Shown here one piece after another: positions 33,901 to 48,000 of a DNA stretch of 64,000 nucleotides. The DNA is from Rhyacichthys aspro (taxonomy: Eukaryota; Chordata; Actinopteri; Gobiiformes; Rhyacichthyidae). The notes below the pieces were generated by a model. The model did no database searches. It was given only the letters and a program-made list of their open reading frames with translations, and was not told the DNA's origin. Made by a program: the position numbers and the translations under genes. The stretch spans positions 15,639,422 to 15,703,421 of the forward strand of contig CM072158.1 of the NCBI GenBank assembly GCA_036850595.1, written 5' to 3'. Within the stretch, counting starts at the first letter, position 1, and the number at the start of each line of letters is the position of its first letter.

Positions 33901-36900
33901 CATAAACGGTTATGATGAGTGCACAATATGGCACACAATAGATCCCATAATTATATTGCTGCTTTACCTCAAGATTATATAATATAAAGCATGTAAGTGG
34001 CTGCATATTCATTTGTTGATCATGTTAAAATGTGTTATGTCTCTACAATAAACCTCCTGAAGCTGCATTCAGGCCTATTTCCCGTTTTCCAGACTGTGGC
34101 CAAACTGTTCAGAATTCACCTTATCAAGAGCTACGGCCAAAGTAAAGAAGCCCCATGTAAAATAAAAGATGTTAGCTGGAGATTTCTTTGGAAACACTCA
34201 TATACCAAACCCTTAAATCTTCGCGTGAACTTTAAGTCTTATCTTTACTGGTACGTGGGAAACTAGCACTTCATGGGGAGAGTGCTGAGTCTTAGAAAGA
34301 TGTGGTCTCTAAAGCTGACAAGAAGCAATAAAGCATGCAATATTATTCATCTATCTTATCTCGTTTTTGAGTTTTTTTCCCCATGCAATAACATGTTCTC
34401 TCCATTATAAACAGAAATTTCTGGTAAATAATACATTTTTGTTAAATGTTTTTTATTTTCCCCAATCCCTCGTAATCAAATCTGTCAAGCTTTATTAGAA
34501 AACGTATGAGTAATATCAAAGATGTTTTCATAACCTGAGTGCTCAAGATGACTTAGAGTCTACGGAATTAAGTCAAAAGTCCTGGACGGTACAATCTAAT
34601 TATCAGCCAAAAAGAGTCAAAGGATTGGTATTAATGAGAGAATTTCAGAGAGCAATAAGCCTGTTGTATATTGTGTTTCCATGTCCTCCACCCGCTGTAT
34701 GGACACGGTTGAATGGGCAAGATCCAAGGCCGGCGCGTCGATGGAAAGAACAGGTGAGCCCGTCAGACTCTGGGATTCACCGTGGCAACACTTGAAAAGA
34801 TAATTGGACATTTAGGGCCTCAAACAATGAGGCCTTTGTGGCACTGCCCGACTTTCTTCTTGGCTCGTTCCGTTTTTTTCCAAACACATGGGAAATAACA
34901 GTCTGTGTCGGGGAGAAGAGGCGTTTCTGTGTGGCATGGCGGCAGACTCACTTTAGTGAATTTAGAAAAAGTAGAGGAGCTGACAGGTGCCGAAAGAGGA
35001 TGGGAAAACAGTGAATTGTCACAGTTAGGCCAGTCATCGCCTTGAAGTGGCTTCACAATAAGAAATATAGGGCACTTGTGGATACTCAAGGTATATAGTA
35101 CAGTTCAGTCCATGTAATTTGACATTCTTTTTCCCATTATTGTATGATAGCATAGCAATGTCATCTTAATGACATTTTTACAAAACACGTTCACTTTGCC
35201 ATGTTTAAGCTACTAAAAATACTCATTTCCAGTTGTGCAATTTCCCATTTTAAACTCTAACATCTTTCCAAGACACCTTTCTCCATTGAATTGTTTTTTT
35301 TTTATTATTGTCAAGAGAAATTCCAAAAAGTACAATTTGCTTGTCTTTTTTTTTTTTTTTTTTTTTATTGTGTTTGGAGAATTGTTTCTCCTGCAGCCGG
35401 TTTAATTAGTGCCAAAGAAAAATAACCCATGTGGCCCAAAAAGGATTTTTCCTGTGGGCCACATTATAAAAACACATTTGGCTGACAGGAAACCTACAAC
35501 TTACAAAAATGTGTTCATTATCTATTTGTTATGAACATAAAACCTTTTGTATAGGACCTATATGCTCTTCCAGAGGATCAACTACTAGGTTGCTAAAAAA
35601 AACCTGAGTGGATTGTGTTCAGGAATGATGTAGTAAGATGTTAGACAGCATTGTTGCCACATTGTTGCACATATGTTTCCAATGTAGTGTTTACTTTTTG
35701 AGTGATTTGTGTGCATAATGTACAGATAGAACCATGTCACTGATTCACGCATATAAATAAATAAATAAATTAAATACCAGCTTTTATTCAAAATATATTT
35801 GCAAATATGCAAATATTTTTGGCAAGCGCTTACACCCATCATACACATCATTGTCTGTGCACTGTATCCCTCCGCTGAGTCTTCAGAGTTACAGAGTGAA
35901 GTAATGGGGTGATTATCCCTAAATACGGTCATACTACTCTCACATTAAGTGATTGGATGAAGGAAGACTTCCTCTTTGCAAATTGATGTTAATGAAAATG
36001 TGGAAGGCGTTTTATTGCTAAGCTTTAACCAGTCTGGTCTTGGATCTGTAAAAATAAGCAAAAGAACAGCTATTTGGTAAAGGCCAGCACGTGAAATGGT
36101 TTCTATGTAACATTAATGGGATTCCAAGAAGCAGAGAATGGCCAGCAACATTAGTATGTTTGGGAAAGTGTTGAGTGCAATCAAGTCTAGACCTTTAGGC
36201 TGTAATGTGATTACATTACAGAGACTTAGGGGCTTTAATCATGGAAAATGTCAATAGATCTTGAGGGGAAAGTACCCTGCAGTCATTTACCTAGATGGTT
36301 TGTTATTGAGGCATTCGCGCTCATGTGTCTGTTGAGAAAAGCTGTGTGGCGTTGGATAGCACAAAACACAGTAGGCCTCTTTGTATGTTCCCAATCACCC
36401 TGTTATGTTGTTTGTAAGTGCAATAATATGGCTTCCAGTGTGAGCCAACTTTGGGAGCTATTGTGGAGGAGAGAATTTTGTCAACGTACACGTTTTGTGC
36501 CTCCCTGCCAGGCCCATGGCTCCCCTGAGTTCCCAGTACTCCCCAGGTGGGAGATGTTATAATGGCCATATGGGACAGTTTAATATGAAACACCTCTCTG
36601 CCTTCCAGGCCCGAGCCCGTTAAACCATCCTCGTGGCCAATCCCAGCAGCGCTCCTCTCACTCCCCACTGAGGTCAGAGACCGAGGGTCGGAAGGCTCTG
36701 GGGGAAAGACAGTGTTGCCCCTCTGTAGACCAAATATAGCTGTGGAGGCAGCTGGAGCTTTTTTCCACCTCCATGTGTTTGCAGAGTGAGGGGCTGTCAG
36801 TGGGTGAAAGTGGTAATTACCTTATACCTTTAAGTAATGGTGCTTAACAGTCACTTTATCTGAAGTTTCATTTAAAAAGTGGTGAGTGGGCAAGTGCTGT

Positions 36901-38560
36901 AATGTGTTTAAAGTATATATTAGAAATATTATGACCCTCATTTTCACCTCCAATCTGCAACAGGCTAAATATGAAAGAACGACCAGCTCGGTGCAGTGTT
37001 CATTAAGCTCATTATTACATTCTGAGCCTTTGTTGATGGCTGAAACTTTATTATGTGTCAAAGTGGCAGTGGATGATTAACACCTCGAAACAGCTTGCAT
37101 TTGTCAAGAGGATCTGGTGAATTTATTCATAAAGTACAGAAAGGACTTTCTCTTGCCTTCGGTAAATTCCTCATTCTGACCTGTGGACTTGCATTCCCCA
37201 ACAGAACCAAGAGATTTACAACATTTGATCATGATCACTGGCTCTTTGTGTGCAGGCTTCAGATGTGGTATTTACACTGGAAAATACTTTCTGCTCAAGA
37301 CAAAGTGTACTGTATGTGACATGATTTAGTGACAGAGTTGTTAAACAGCACTGATGTGTTTTAGTGAGTTAGCTAGTTTGTTCACCATTTAAGTGGGCCT
37401 AGATGTTTTAAAGTTTTCTTTTCTTCACAGCTCATTATTATGACAATGTGCTATCAGATGAAAACTGTTTTCATTAATACAAGAGAGAAAATTGGCACTA
37501 ATGCTAATAGGCACAGTGTTGGCCCGACCGTTACTAATGACTGTCCAGGTTGTACCACGCTTTACGCCTTGAGCACCTCGAATATGCTCCAGCACCACAA
37601 ACCCACCAGGATACTGTTAGAACATGCCATTACAAACACAGGGTAAATTACCCTCTCCAGTGTTGCATATCCAATCCGCAGCAGTGGCGGGTCACTTGGT
37701 CAGCCCTTATTGCAGAGGATTCATTTTGAGCTCTCATGCAATAAAAAATACACTAATGGTCCACTACTAAAAAATTTGGTATCATTATAAAAAACAAAAT
37801 CGAGTTATGATGACCTTTCAGAGCGTTCATTTTGCAACACAACAGTTTCTCGTAGGTAATCAGTTAGGCAACATTCCTCTGGCGGCTCATTCGAGTTTTT
37901 AAAAAGTGGCAAAGTTGTGTTACCAATCACATTCGCCGATTGTCACGGGCCCGTCATGGAGGATCTCCGGGCGCTCTGGGCGGCCCGTCTGCAGCGCTCG
38001 CTCGGTCGCTGACGGTGGTAGGCGAACAGCTGCCGGCAGCCATCTCCCGTCCACTTGAGCTGTACTTTTCCTGTCAGTAAAACCAGAGTGTAATGGCTCA
38101 CACATGTCAGTCTTTACAGCGGTGATGAGACCGTGTTTTTCTTTCTCATCTCAGTGTGTGTCTTTCCTTGGTTTTTCATCCTTTTATTATTGTTTTTACA
38201 GAGAGTAGCCAAGTCTTGATGGAAATGATATTTAACTGATAATGGTTTTATTTTCCATTCCAGTAGTGAGGCCTGAGTCACTGAGCCATCACTTTATGAG
38301 GTGCTTAGAAGACTATACTTATATTATAATGATATTGTCTTGTGTTTTGGCTCTATGGTTTTGTATAGTCTTCTACCTCATATCTGTGATTGCTCTATTG
38401 ATTGTTTTACATGGTGTAGGAATAATAAACCAACAACATTCCCCTAAAGCCAGGAGTGTCAGCATTTGATGAAATAGAAATGTTTCTAAGTCAAGTGCCC
38501 AAACCTTCATTCAAATGCATTAAGACTATGCCACACTATATTTCCCTCATCCTGTTAAGG
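33901..38560. other. Gene-free segment
   Basis: Holds a 21-base T run at 35346-35366, an (ATAA)n tract near 35752-35770, a short palindromic CTGTAATGT-N4-ACATTACAG at 36200-36221, a moderately GC-rich stretch around 36.59-36.75 kb and a CpG-rich islet at 37931-38060. No exon with convincing coding character. Confidence 0.45.
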
Positions 38561-38569
38561 GGGGGCTAT

Positions 38570-38690
38570 CCCAGAAGCCTTGGCAGACAACCACTTTCTC
38601 TTCTGTAGACTCCACAGACAAAGTCCACCACCTCCCTTTTGTGAGGCAGGAGTGCTAACCACTCTGCAACCATGCACCGCTCTATTACAC
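38570..38690 (-). repeat. Fish 'GTGGTTAGCACT..GCCTCACA' repeat, copy 1
   Basis: Plus strand reads ACTCCACAGACAAAG...TTTGTGAGGCAGGAGTGCTAACCACTCTGC..CCATGCACCG. The reverse complement is the very common fish repeat with AGTGGTTAGCAC and GCCTCACA, then GGAGT. Degenerate copies also at 53585-53690, 61845-61960 and 63120-63200. Confidence 0.7.
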
Positions 38691-39364
38691 ATGTATAATT
38701 TATTTTGATCCACCGAGATGATAGATGAGCTAAAATAAGAGCCTTTAAGCTAATAAACATCCAAAGTAAATGTGATAAATGAGAAGGTAGAGCAAACCTG
38801 GATGTTTGTCCAGTGTGTGTGCTGGTCATATTCCTGCTTTTATTCACACCACAACCTTCCCTGCAATTTACATGAAATGTTCCTAGATCTGAAGCAGGTT
38901 TTTGTTTCTGGGAAATTAGTTCTGGATCTTTTCACACATGACCCTGTTCTGGTAATATGCAGGAACTTTGCTAAGTAAGTCTGCATGGTTGAAAGGGGCT
39001 AAGATGAGCTAATGTAACATGCATACCACGTTAAACACGCCTCTCCTGTCAGTTATGCTTTTCCATGTTTGTAAAACATTTGCTCGATAAATTACACACA
39101 TATTTTTAATGTTTTTATATTTTGTGGAAGATTCTAGAACATATTCTTTATAGTTTTCACGGCACCAATATGTCTAAATTGGAACAGCCCAAGCACAATG
39201 ACACATACAGCACTAATCATATTGCTCATTTAGTGACTGACAGGTGTGAAGGCCCGCCCCTTGAATTACTGGCTATTCGGACAAAATGTATTCAGCCCAG
39301 ACCTGAATTTGATTGAAGACTTACAAAGCAACGGAATCACTGTGGCATCAAAATGTGTATAGCT

Positions 39365-39425
39365 TACTCAATAAGGTGCATGTCTAGAGAAAGATCAGGG
39401 TTCCAGTCTCAGCTGGAACAGTTGC
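39365..39425 (+). repeat. Possible tRNA-derived SINE fragment
   Basis: CTCAATAAGGTGCATGTCTA followed by GATCAGGGTTCCAGTCTC resembles a decayed tRNA-like head with a B box (GGTTCNANTC). Short and single; low certainty. Confidence 0.35.
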
Positions 39426-40011
39426 TTCCCTCAATATTCCTGGATCCAGGCAAATAGTTCCTGGAACATACCATGTCAAAATAAGCTCCTGCATCCTGTT
39501 CCGTCACAGCAACCACTGCCCAAATGTGATTGTATTTCTCAGCCCACCCAGCAAATACGACCATCAGTCGGCAATGGGTAAAACTATCCCTCATGGCTTT
39601 TGGTAACAGTATCATGCTTTTCATACTTTTTTCTTCAAAACCTAGAATTTACTAAATGATTCATGATAAAAATATATAAAAAGTGATCAAAGTGAAAGTC
39701 AAGTCTTCATTTGAACAAAAAGACCTACTGCAGCTCTAGAGTTAATAGAGTTATTTAACTGTACTGGGCCTTTGACCTGATCCTTGACTTTTAAACTTGA
39801 CTAGACTTGGACAGGTTTCATTTAGATTTCTCCCACAGACAAAATTTTGGGTTGAGTTTTTATTCAAACAAAATGGAAAGCAACACTGAAGAAAAACCAC
39901 ACGTTTAAAATCTAGAGCTGATAGATTTAGGCATTAATGAACGGCCAAACTAACAGGTCAAAATATTGGCAAAATGTAAAAGTGGACCAATGACATTTTG
40001 CTATATTCTGT

Positions 40012-40024
40012 AGGTCAAAGGTGA
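40012..40024 (+). promoter_or_regulatory. DR1-like site, one mismatch
   Basis: AGGTCA-A-AGGTGA. About 240 bp upstream (39766-39778) GGGCCTTTGACCT is a weaker inverted match with two mismatches. Sequence match only. Confidence 0.3.
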
Positions 40025-43000
40025 ACTTCACTGTGCATGCTTAGCCACTCAGGCCTGTCTTCCAAAGCCATAGTGCTCTGTAGAAATAGCCTATAAGTGA
40101 AGACACATTTCTAACAGGAAATTACCGTTACCCCAAATATACTTCTCACAGTTTATTATATTCTTTCAACATCTCCAGACTTCATGTTTGTGGTTTTACA
40201 TTTGAACTGGTGTAGTACTGTCTTCAAAGACATCAAATTATTTAAAAATGTCAACATGTGGAAATTCAACAGTTTGTGGAAGGCTACTGGGTTACCTTCT
40301 GGACAAATCGACTATAGTGTCAATTCCAACAAATATCGCTGTTTAAATATAAACTTACATAGACACACTCACTTACACAACAGCTTCAGGTTATACATTT
40401 CACATTTGAGAATATATTTCTACAGTTTTCCTGCCAATAAGCTGACATTATAATGTAGTTCTCCGTATGCTCCATATGGAAGTGCTTCTGTATTGTGATT
40501 GCACTGTATAAATATTTCAGTAGCTGTTATTTTTTCCATATCTGTGATTGCCAATATGTCACTGAGATTTATGGAGCACAGAGGTAGATGTCTACATCAT
40601 ATGTTGTAGCTACAATTTGTTTCTTTTGCCTTCTATAGATTCAGTTGATCTTTATTTTGGGTATTTTTGCCACTTAAAGGCTGTCAACTTGGAAAACTCC
40701 ACATTCATGCATCTAGCATCTTAACTGGAAAACAATACTTCACGGGCAATTTTTAGTGGAGATTGATGTTTGTTACATACAACAATTCAGAAAGATTATT
40801 ATGATGTAAAAAGTATAATCAAATATAAGAGCACACCATGCCTCTTTCTGGTTTTTCATGTTTCACACCCAGTTTATTTAACCAAAAAGTCATGTCCAGT
40901 TTATGACATGTCAAGTCGACAAACTGCATCAACTGCTGGACGTCAGAAAAAGAAGACAATACAGCATTAGTGTAAGGGTATATTTATATATTTATTGACA
41001 GATTAACCACATTAAAGATATTAAAGAATTTAAAAAGATCAATCTTCAGGTATAGCTTAGCTTAATCAAACTTAATCATTAAAATCCACTTTGAATTGTG
41101 ATTGACGCAGTCAAATTGACAGTCCATGTCCACACCAATAATATCAAAATTTAGTTTTTTCCTTATTTTCCATGAACTGAAGATGGTCTGATAAAAAAAA
41201 AACCCAAGTACATTCTGGTCCTGTACCTGTCTCAAAAACCTATGATCATGTTTCGTCCAAGAGCTTCTGTCTTGTCAGTACGGAACAGCAACCTTATCAC
41301 ACAAGACTTATTTCCACTGGAGTTATACAGAGCAGGTCTGCTGAGAGTGTCCAGAAGAGCAGCCTCTGCTACGTTACATGTCTATGACTTCACTGAAGTG
41401 TCACAAAAGTTGTGCTACAGTTGAGTTATAAATCATATTCAAAGTTGACTTTTAGAAACTTAGATGCATTGAAGAAGAGAGTAAAGTGTAGCAGAGAGAC
41501 ACACTAGTGGCACAGCCCATATTTTGCTGCAGTAAACGTATTTCCAACTTATATATGACAATAAATAAATTTAAAAAAATTGTTTAGTTTTCATCTTTAC
41601 CTTCTTCTTTTTCGCTTGAGTGAGGATTATCTATTGTCCAATCAGCTGACTGCAGTATTTAGCTCCACCATTTCAAAAGTTGACGACACACCCATGACCT
41701 TAGGCCATAGCGTCCACAGTGGCATGGTATGCTTTTTGGGGATGCTTTGGATTCCTTTTGGTAATGAAAATGCAATGTAAATTACAATAAAATAAACAAA
41801 GTACTAATTAGAAATGAACAAAAATCTAAACAGAAAAAACAAACTAACAGAGATAGTCAAATGGTTCCTTGCTCCTATGTTTGAATGATCCCATGTTTTA
41901 GAGTAATGTGCTTCATTGCTATGTGATCCAAATCCTATCCTTTCCTAATTGATCCCTTCTCTTGGTACAATTATCCAATCCTGAGCCTTGGACATGGCAT
42001 GCTCCAAGAAATCAAGACCCATTATCATTAGCTCATGATCCACTTCCTGTGTGATTGAAAAAACACTTCATCATCTCCTTCAAGCTGTTTGTTCTCAGGT
42101 TAATTCTCTGATAAGTCTTCCACCGTGCCCTAGCATGTTAACCGGGTCACCGTATCCGAGCAACAGGTCGTTGTACACTGAAGCCGGGGCTCTGAGCCGG
42201 CAGTAGGTCTGACAGGAAGACGGTGTGGACTAATGAGACTGGACATTTGGGGAAGCATCACCCAGGGCCAGAGTTAATCATTCCCATCCATTTGGACATA
42301 GGCCACAGCTAATAAACTCTTGCTCGGAGGCATTTACTCTTTATCTATGACTTTCGGAGACTGTCTAGAGACTGTTTGTTGGCACACACACATTATTAAA
42401 TACCTCTGACCGACATTGAACTGCCACACTATGCAAAACCTCAATGAAACATTTGCACAGGTTCAAGTTTATACAACATCGATACGGTTCAGCAACTCGC
42501 ATGAAAGGTCGATTTTTCTCCCCTTCTTGTGGCGGACTGGCCGCCCCGGAGCGTGTGCTTTCCCGAAGCCTTCTCCCCCTCGCAGCCCTAATTAGATAGG
42601 AACTTTCCGAGCTCATAAACACCAGCGTGACCATCAAAAGGGGGGAATGCTCGGAAACAGAAAGGAAAGCTCCAGGAATCACAATCTACAAACTGACGGA
42701 ACCCTTATGGATTACTATTTACAGTGACACAGGCCTGGGAAGCAGAGGAGCAGTGGAAAAATGGAATGGATTTGGAAAGATGGAATATATCGCTGGATGT
42801 CTGGCCAGGCGACGTGTGGGTGGAGACGTATAGCACTCAAAACTAATTGTTATGTATTGTGTCACCGCTGGCAACAAAAGCTATACACAATAGTATGACA
42901 TTTGGTCAATGGCTGACCTTTAGCTACTCACTCATTGGGAAGATTCCAGTAAAGCTGACTGCTGAGATACAGTGCAGTACATGGACACATTCAACCCCAT

Positions 43001-44289
43001 GAGCGTAATCCAAAAACTACAAAAGCCAACTGCACACAATCACAATCACAATCAGGGCAAAAGTTTAGCAGTTCCCTCGACAACATGAAACGACTACATG
43101 GCACACAATGAAAGAACTTCTAGTAAAAATAAAGTCCAGATCTTTGTAAATGACTCAATTAAATAAGAAATAAATCACTAGCACTCAACACCTTATTAGA
43201 GAACCAACTCAATTGTCCCGTCCTGTCATTCATCCAGGAACAACACTCCCAATTTCTGCCTGTAGTGGCCAATCTCGCCTTGATTTACTGCCCTCTGACA
43301 ATGTTCAACTGCTTATAAATTCTGCAATAACATGCTCAACCTCTTCAACTTTACACCTACTATGATTTTTGTCAGTTTGAATTTCCATATTAGAGTTTTT
43401 AGTTAGAAGAACTAGCTAGTTTACACTACTTGGATCACGAACAGGACTGCTTCTCACCATTAGCCATATTAACCAATTAAATGTCAGGAAATGCCTCGAG
43501 GTTGAATCCCCCTGTGGATACTCATCAATTTGATTTGTTTACAGTCTTTTAAGTTTCATTTAAGAGTATTGATAGTCTGAGATTTTGGCCTCCAGTGTTA
43601 CATGCATTGGGGCAACAAGGTTTAGGGACTTTCCTTCTACTTTTTGTGTCTTTCACCCCCAGTGTAGGTTTTTTAGGGTTAACTCCAAAGAAACGTAAAA
43701 TCGGCTTTTGTATTTTTATTTTTTGAAGGACACATTGCCCTTTCTCTGATGATATAATCCATTCTGCAATGATCTATGTACCTCTCTGTTGCCTTTAGCG
43801 TCACGTCTTTACAACACACTTCATTCAAATAAAATATTTTTTTGGGCTTCACGTTGTATTTCTTTCGTTTTAATTGCATATTTTGGTAGTTGATTAATGA
43901 CAAATACTGAGAACACCGATTTTCCAAGGTCTGTACATGACTATCTTTCTACAGACAGAACTAATGCTGTTATTGCTTTGGCCTTCAAAAACTAGGATAA
44001 ATACCCTGCAGGATATGAGAAACACAGAATCTATTGTCGGAGGAAGTAAGATGATTGTTTTGGCCAGGCCGGGGAGAAAACAAGTGATCCACCAGCATGA
44101 AATTCAATCACACACAAAGAAAAATTGAGTCTGTATCATAGTTTGGCTTCTAGCTTTAATGACGCAAAGACTATCAATCAACCCATGTTAACACGTAATC
44201 TATGTTTTTAGCTGTACTTTTGGGTAAATGTGAAGAAACTGAACACAGGAAAACAATGGGTGTTTCTACTTCATAGTTTATACCACACC

Positions 44290-44690
44290 AGAGAGTATAT
44301 ACACTATAGACTGTATATAAAAATGGATGGTGTACCACTGATTCATTTATGGGTTTTCCCACACCTCCTTGTCACCTTGCAATGCACATGCAACATTGAA
44401 CTTAACAAATTATGACCAAAACTCAAAGCTATCCACAAATCAACACCTAGATTGACAGATAGTTTCGAAGTGGGTTCCATATTTTAAGCTTTTAAGGAAA
44501 AACAAGGAGCCATGCTAAAAGAGGTGATGGATCCATAGCAGTGTGACTTAAATGTTTGTGACAAGATGTATACTTTTGACTCTAATTTCCTTCCTCTTCT
44601 TTAACTATGAAGCTAACTTAAAACGTAACAGCTTTAGGTAACCGGTTAGCTGAAGCCATTAGCTGCTTGTTTAGCTGGTTAGCCTAATTG
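44290..44690. repeat. Repeat-like stretch with TATAGACTGTATATAAA
   Basis: CTATAGACTGTATATAAAAA with GATGG nearby, and downstream TTAGCTG..TTTAGCTGGTTAGCC, are words I recall from a widespread fish interspersed repeat. Only one copy is present in this window, so the assignment rests on recall. Confidence 0.35.
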
Positions 44691-45782
44691 TCCTCTCTGT
44701 TAAATACTCTTATGTGTATTAGTCATAGCCAGCACAGAACAGATTAACCCTGTAGTATTCACAACTACCATACGCACTATAATCCTAACTCCATTAACAT
44801 TCATTTAGCCTTTTCAACTAGAGTCTTATTTAATTCAATATTGTCCAATAAGAAATTCACTGTAATCATTAAAAATGCTTGGAATACACTTTACAAAAAT
44901 GTACCTTTACTGAGTTCCCATCACTTTGTCTTGTGTTTTCACATGATGCATATCTATAGTCTAATCCTTCCTTTGCTGTCAGTCACTCACAGACACTTCA
45001 GACACATACATAGTAATGGCATTCAAAGCAGACTTCCTAACAAGATTTACAGATTGCCCGAGGTGTTTCTACATTGACAGTCAAAAGGATTATGCTTACA
45101 GCTTGACATTGGAAAAGAAGGAACAGTATATGTAGGTATGCTATAGGTTACAAGACAACCCAGCTCCCCTAATTCAATAGTATAGCCTATAGTCTGTGTT
45201 AAAGTTTGAAATGAATAGGGGTAAATCAAATAAAACATACCAGAGGAAAAACCAATCTTAAATATTTTTATTCAATTAAGGGTCATCATCAAGATATATA
45301 TTCACACACAGTGCCAACAAAAGCAGTGGTATTTCACATTAATATACTCTTAACTTCGACACTTTAGAGGGGATAAAAAAAAATAAAGTTGTCTTGTGTA
45401 TTTAACAGACATCTCAAAGGTGTTTGGATGCTGTGTTGTTTACTGTGAGCTGATGGACAAAATAAGGTAAAATGATACACCTTTCACATATTTTTGCATA
45501 GCTCCCACACTGTGTGTTCTAATCTATTTAATAGGCCTCTACATCTGTTTAATGTTTGTGTAACAGTATTGTGAATTAATGTAATTGTAGGTTTACAGTT
45601 TTAGCAATGACTTCCTCAGGCATATCTCAGTTTAACAGTCTTCAATGAGGAAGCACAGGTCCTAATACTAATATAGCAGAGTGACTTGTAGCTGGTGTAG
45701 TCTAAATGCTGGTATATTGGTGCACTGACATAACCTTGACTCCACCAGATAGAACTGCTCCACAGATCCTAGTCTATTTCAC

Positions 45783-46245
45783 AGGAACCATCTGGAAAGG
45801 CTCCTGTTGAAAGCGTTTGCAAAAGGGAGGTGTCTTCTGTCGAAAACTTGGTGGTGATTGGATAAGCACCGACTAGTCTCCGCCTGCATGAAGTTTCTTT
45901 AACCAATCAGAGCAACGATATGAGGTGCCAATCTTTGCGCTTCTTTCAAAGAAAAAATACTCTCTTCTTCTGATGAAACTGATTTGATAGCACCCTCAAC
46001 GCTAATGTCCTTCAGCGTAGCCATGTTGATAAGAAAGAAGAGAAGAGGGCAGTAGTTGCTTTCGTCAAATTAAAAACCCGCCTCTTTCTGTTAGTGCCAC
46101 ATCATTGGTCACGAGAGTCCGGCTTCACAGTTCATCGACTCAAGCTGTTTGTAAGATGGACAAGATGGATTTATGGGAGTTTGGAAACTCTCAAATCTCG
46201 CGAGAATCCAGCAGCAGTGCAAAGTTAGGAAGTTGTTCTTCTGAC
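45783..46245 (+). mobile_element. Non-autonomous DNA transposon, copy 1
   Basis: Aligns with 54082-54400 through ACCATCTGGAAAGG, GTTGAAAGCGTTTGCAAAAG, GGTGATTGGAT and, near the 3' end, GAGAATCCAGCAGCAGTGCAA. Longer and less decayed than the second copy, with CpG-bearing words (TCTCGCGAGAATCC) still present. No open frame. Resembles a common fish hAT-like family, named from recall only. Confidence 0.65.
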
Positions 46246-47639
46246 TTTGGTGTGTTCACATGATATCAGCTCATTCATGTGCATTTTTCAACTCGGAAAA
46301 ACGTTTCTCAAGTTCCTAAGGACCACATGACCACCATATTACACAGCTGAAAATTAAGTCCTTTGCTGATATTTTCAACCCACTCACTGACAACACATTG
46401 ATGTAGTCAGTTGGATGACAATTGCTAAAATCATTTGTGCAATATGTATATATTTTTTTGTGACTAATGCCCTTTTGCTCTTTGAAAATTTATGTTCCAT
46501 GTTTCATCAACATCCATTATATAAATTTCTATTGCATGTAATTTATTAGCTAAGACAAATGTGTTAAGATCATTTCAAATGTAGATACATATTTCAGTAA
46601 TTTAAACAGTACATTAATCACAACACAATCAAACCAAATGCAAGTTAAGGCTATCTTAGAGCCTGTTAATACTTGTGACCCTGTAAGGAAAACCATAATG
46701 TAAGCCAAGGTAGTAACCCAAACACCTGTGTGCACATATTTAGCCTCAGCACAAACACATAAGATGTATGACTGTGTTTATACTCACACTGCTGCAAGAC
46801 ATATGGCCATATATGCACTTGTTTAGCGAATGGTCTAAATGATACTCCATGTGATGGGACGCAGCCACAGGAAAGAAGGGGCTGAGCACAGACAAACAGA
46901 GGCAGACAGAGGCAGACGTTTGGTCCTGGTTTATGGCCACGGGCCCTCCTGTAAGTCTGAGTGGACTTGACCTGACATTTTGCATTTCCCAGTTTACTTT
47001 CATTCAGTGGCCCTTTCATTAACATTCCTCAGATTTTTTGACACAAGCCAAAGTTGGAAGGGTTCGTTCCGGCAGACGGGCGCAAACTCATATGGCTGAC
47101 ATAAGGACAGCTGCAGATGTGATTTCCTGAGGTGATTTCAGAGCTCACTTCTCACCACTTAGCACTCTTTTATACACAACCTGCTCTTGCGGGATTTACA
47201 TGACTGTTTTACGTCTCAGTAGGTTTACCAGTTTTTCCTATTAGGCGCATAATTAACTTTACATACCTCATTTTTGTCCATCAGACTTAACGATTTATGA
47301 TCAATTACTAAAGGGAAGTTAAGGGTGGCGGATGGGCGTATAAACCTTGGAATTTCCAGTGGAAAGTAGTGTCTCATAGAAAGATTACTATTAACCCTGT
47401 TTAAGAAAGGAAAGTGGATTCTGTTGCATATTTTGAAATATTGTTATACTTGATATTTATTGTATTTTTTTGGGTTCGGGTCAATTGCAATGCAATTAAA
47501 ATGCAAGAGTTGCAGCTTTAGAACAAGAAAGCAGTGACGAGAAAAGGGAGCTTAGAGTCTTTGTGTTTTTTTGGTTAAAATGAGATAACCTTGAGCAGTA
47601 AATAATCTACATGGGAATGAATCTACACTCTGGCGCAAC
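46246..47639. other. Gene-free segment
   Basis: AT-rich DNA with a short GAGGCAGACA duplication at about 46896-46915. No exon or element recognised. Confidence 0.4.
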
Positions 47640-48000
47640 TACGTAGAATTCATTGATTAATACAAAAAGAGCAAACAAGATACATGCTACAAAGAAAGGA
47701 CAAGACAACATGGCTACAGATAAAAGCTGTGAACGCAGAGTGAAGGACATGTACAAAAAGTAAATAAAAGTCTTCACTGAATTAACTCTGAACCTTAACT
47801 GAACACCACGAATTTTACACCAAGAAATTTTGCTGCATATGACCCTTTTAGGTTTTTGTAGTTTTTCTAGGCAGTACCAACAGACAAAGAATAAACTGCC
47901 TCTGGACGCAGAAAAAAAAACAAAGGATGCAAAACAAATGCATGAAGCCCACCCCATTTTAGACAAACTGTAATGATTGGACTGGAAGGTTTTCTACACA
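47640..48000 (+). repeat. Dispersed 'AATAAACTGCCTCTGG' repeat, copy 2
   Basis: Contains AGAGCAAACAAGATACATGC, GGCAGTACCAACAGACAAAG, AATAAACTGCCTCTGGACGC and GAAGCCCACCCCATTTTAGA, the fullest copy in the window. The segment at 52383-52440 repeats its first part (AGAGCAAACAAGATTCATGC). Confidence 0.65.

Larger units (their letters stand above)
38700..45780. other. Gene-free segment
   Basis: Mainly AT-rich DNA. Items inside: a possible SINE fragment (39365-39425), a degenerate DR1 (40012-40024), GC-richer blocks at 42.1-42.34 kb and 42.53-42.65 kb that look like conserved non-coding elements by composition only, and repeat-like stretches with ACTATAGACTGTATATAAA (44290-44330) and TTAGCTG words (44610-44690). 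No exon recognised. Confidence 0.45.
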
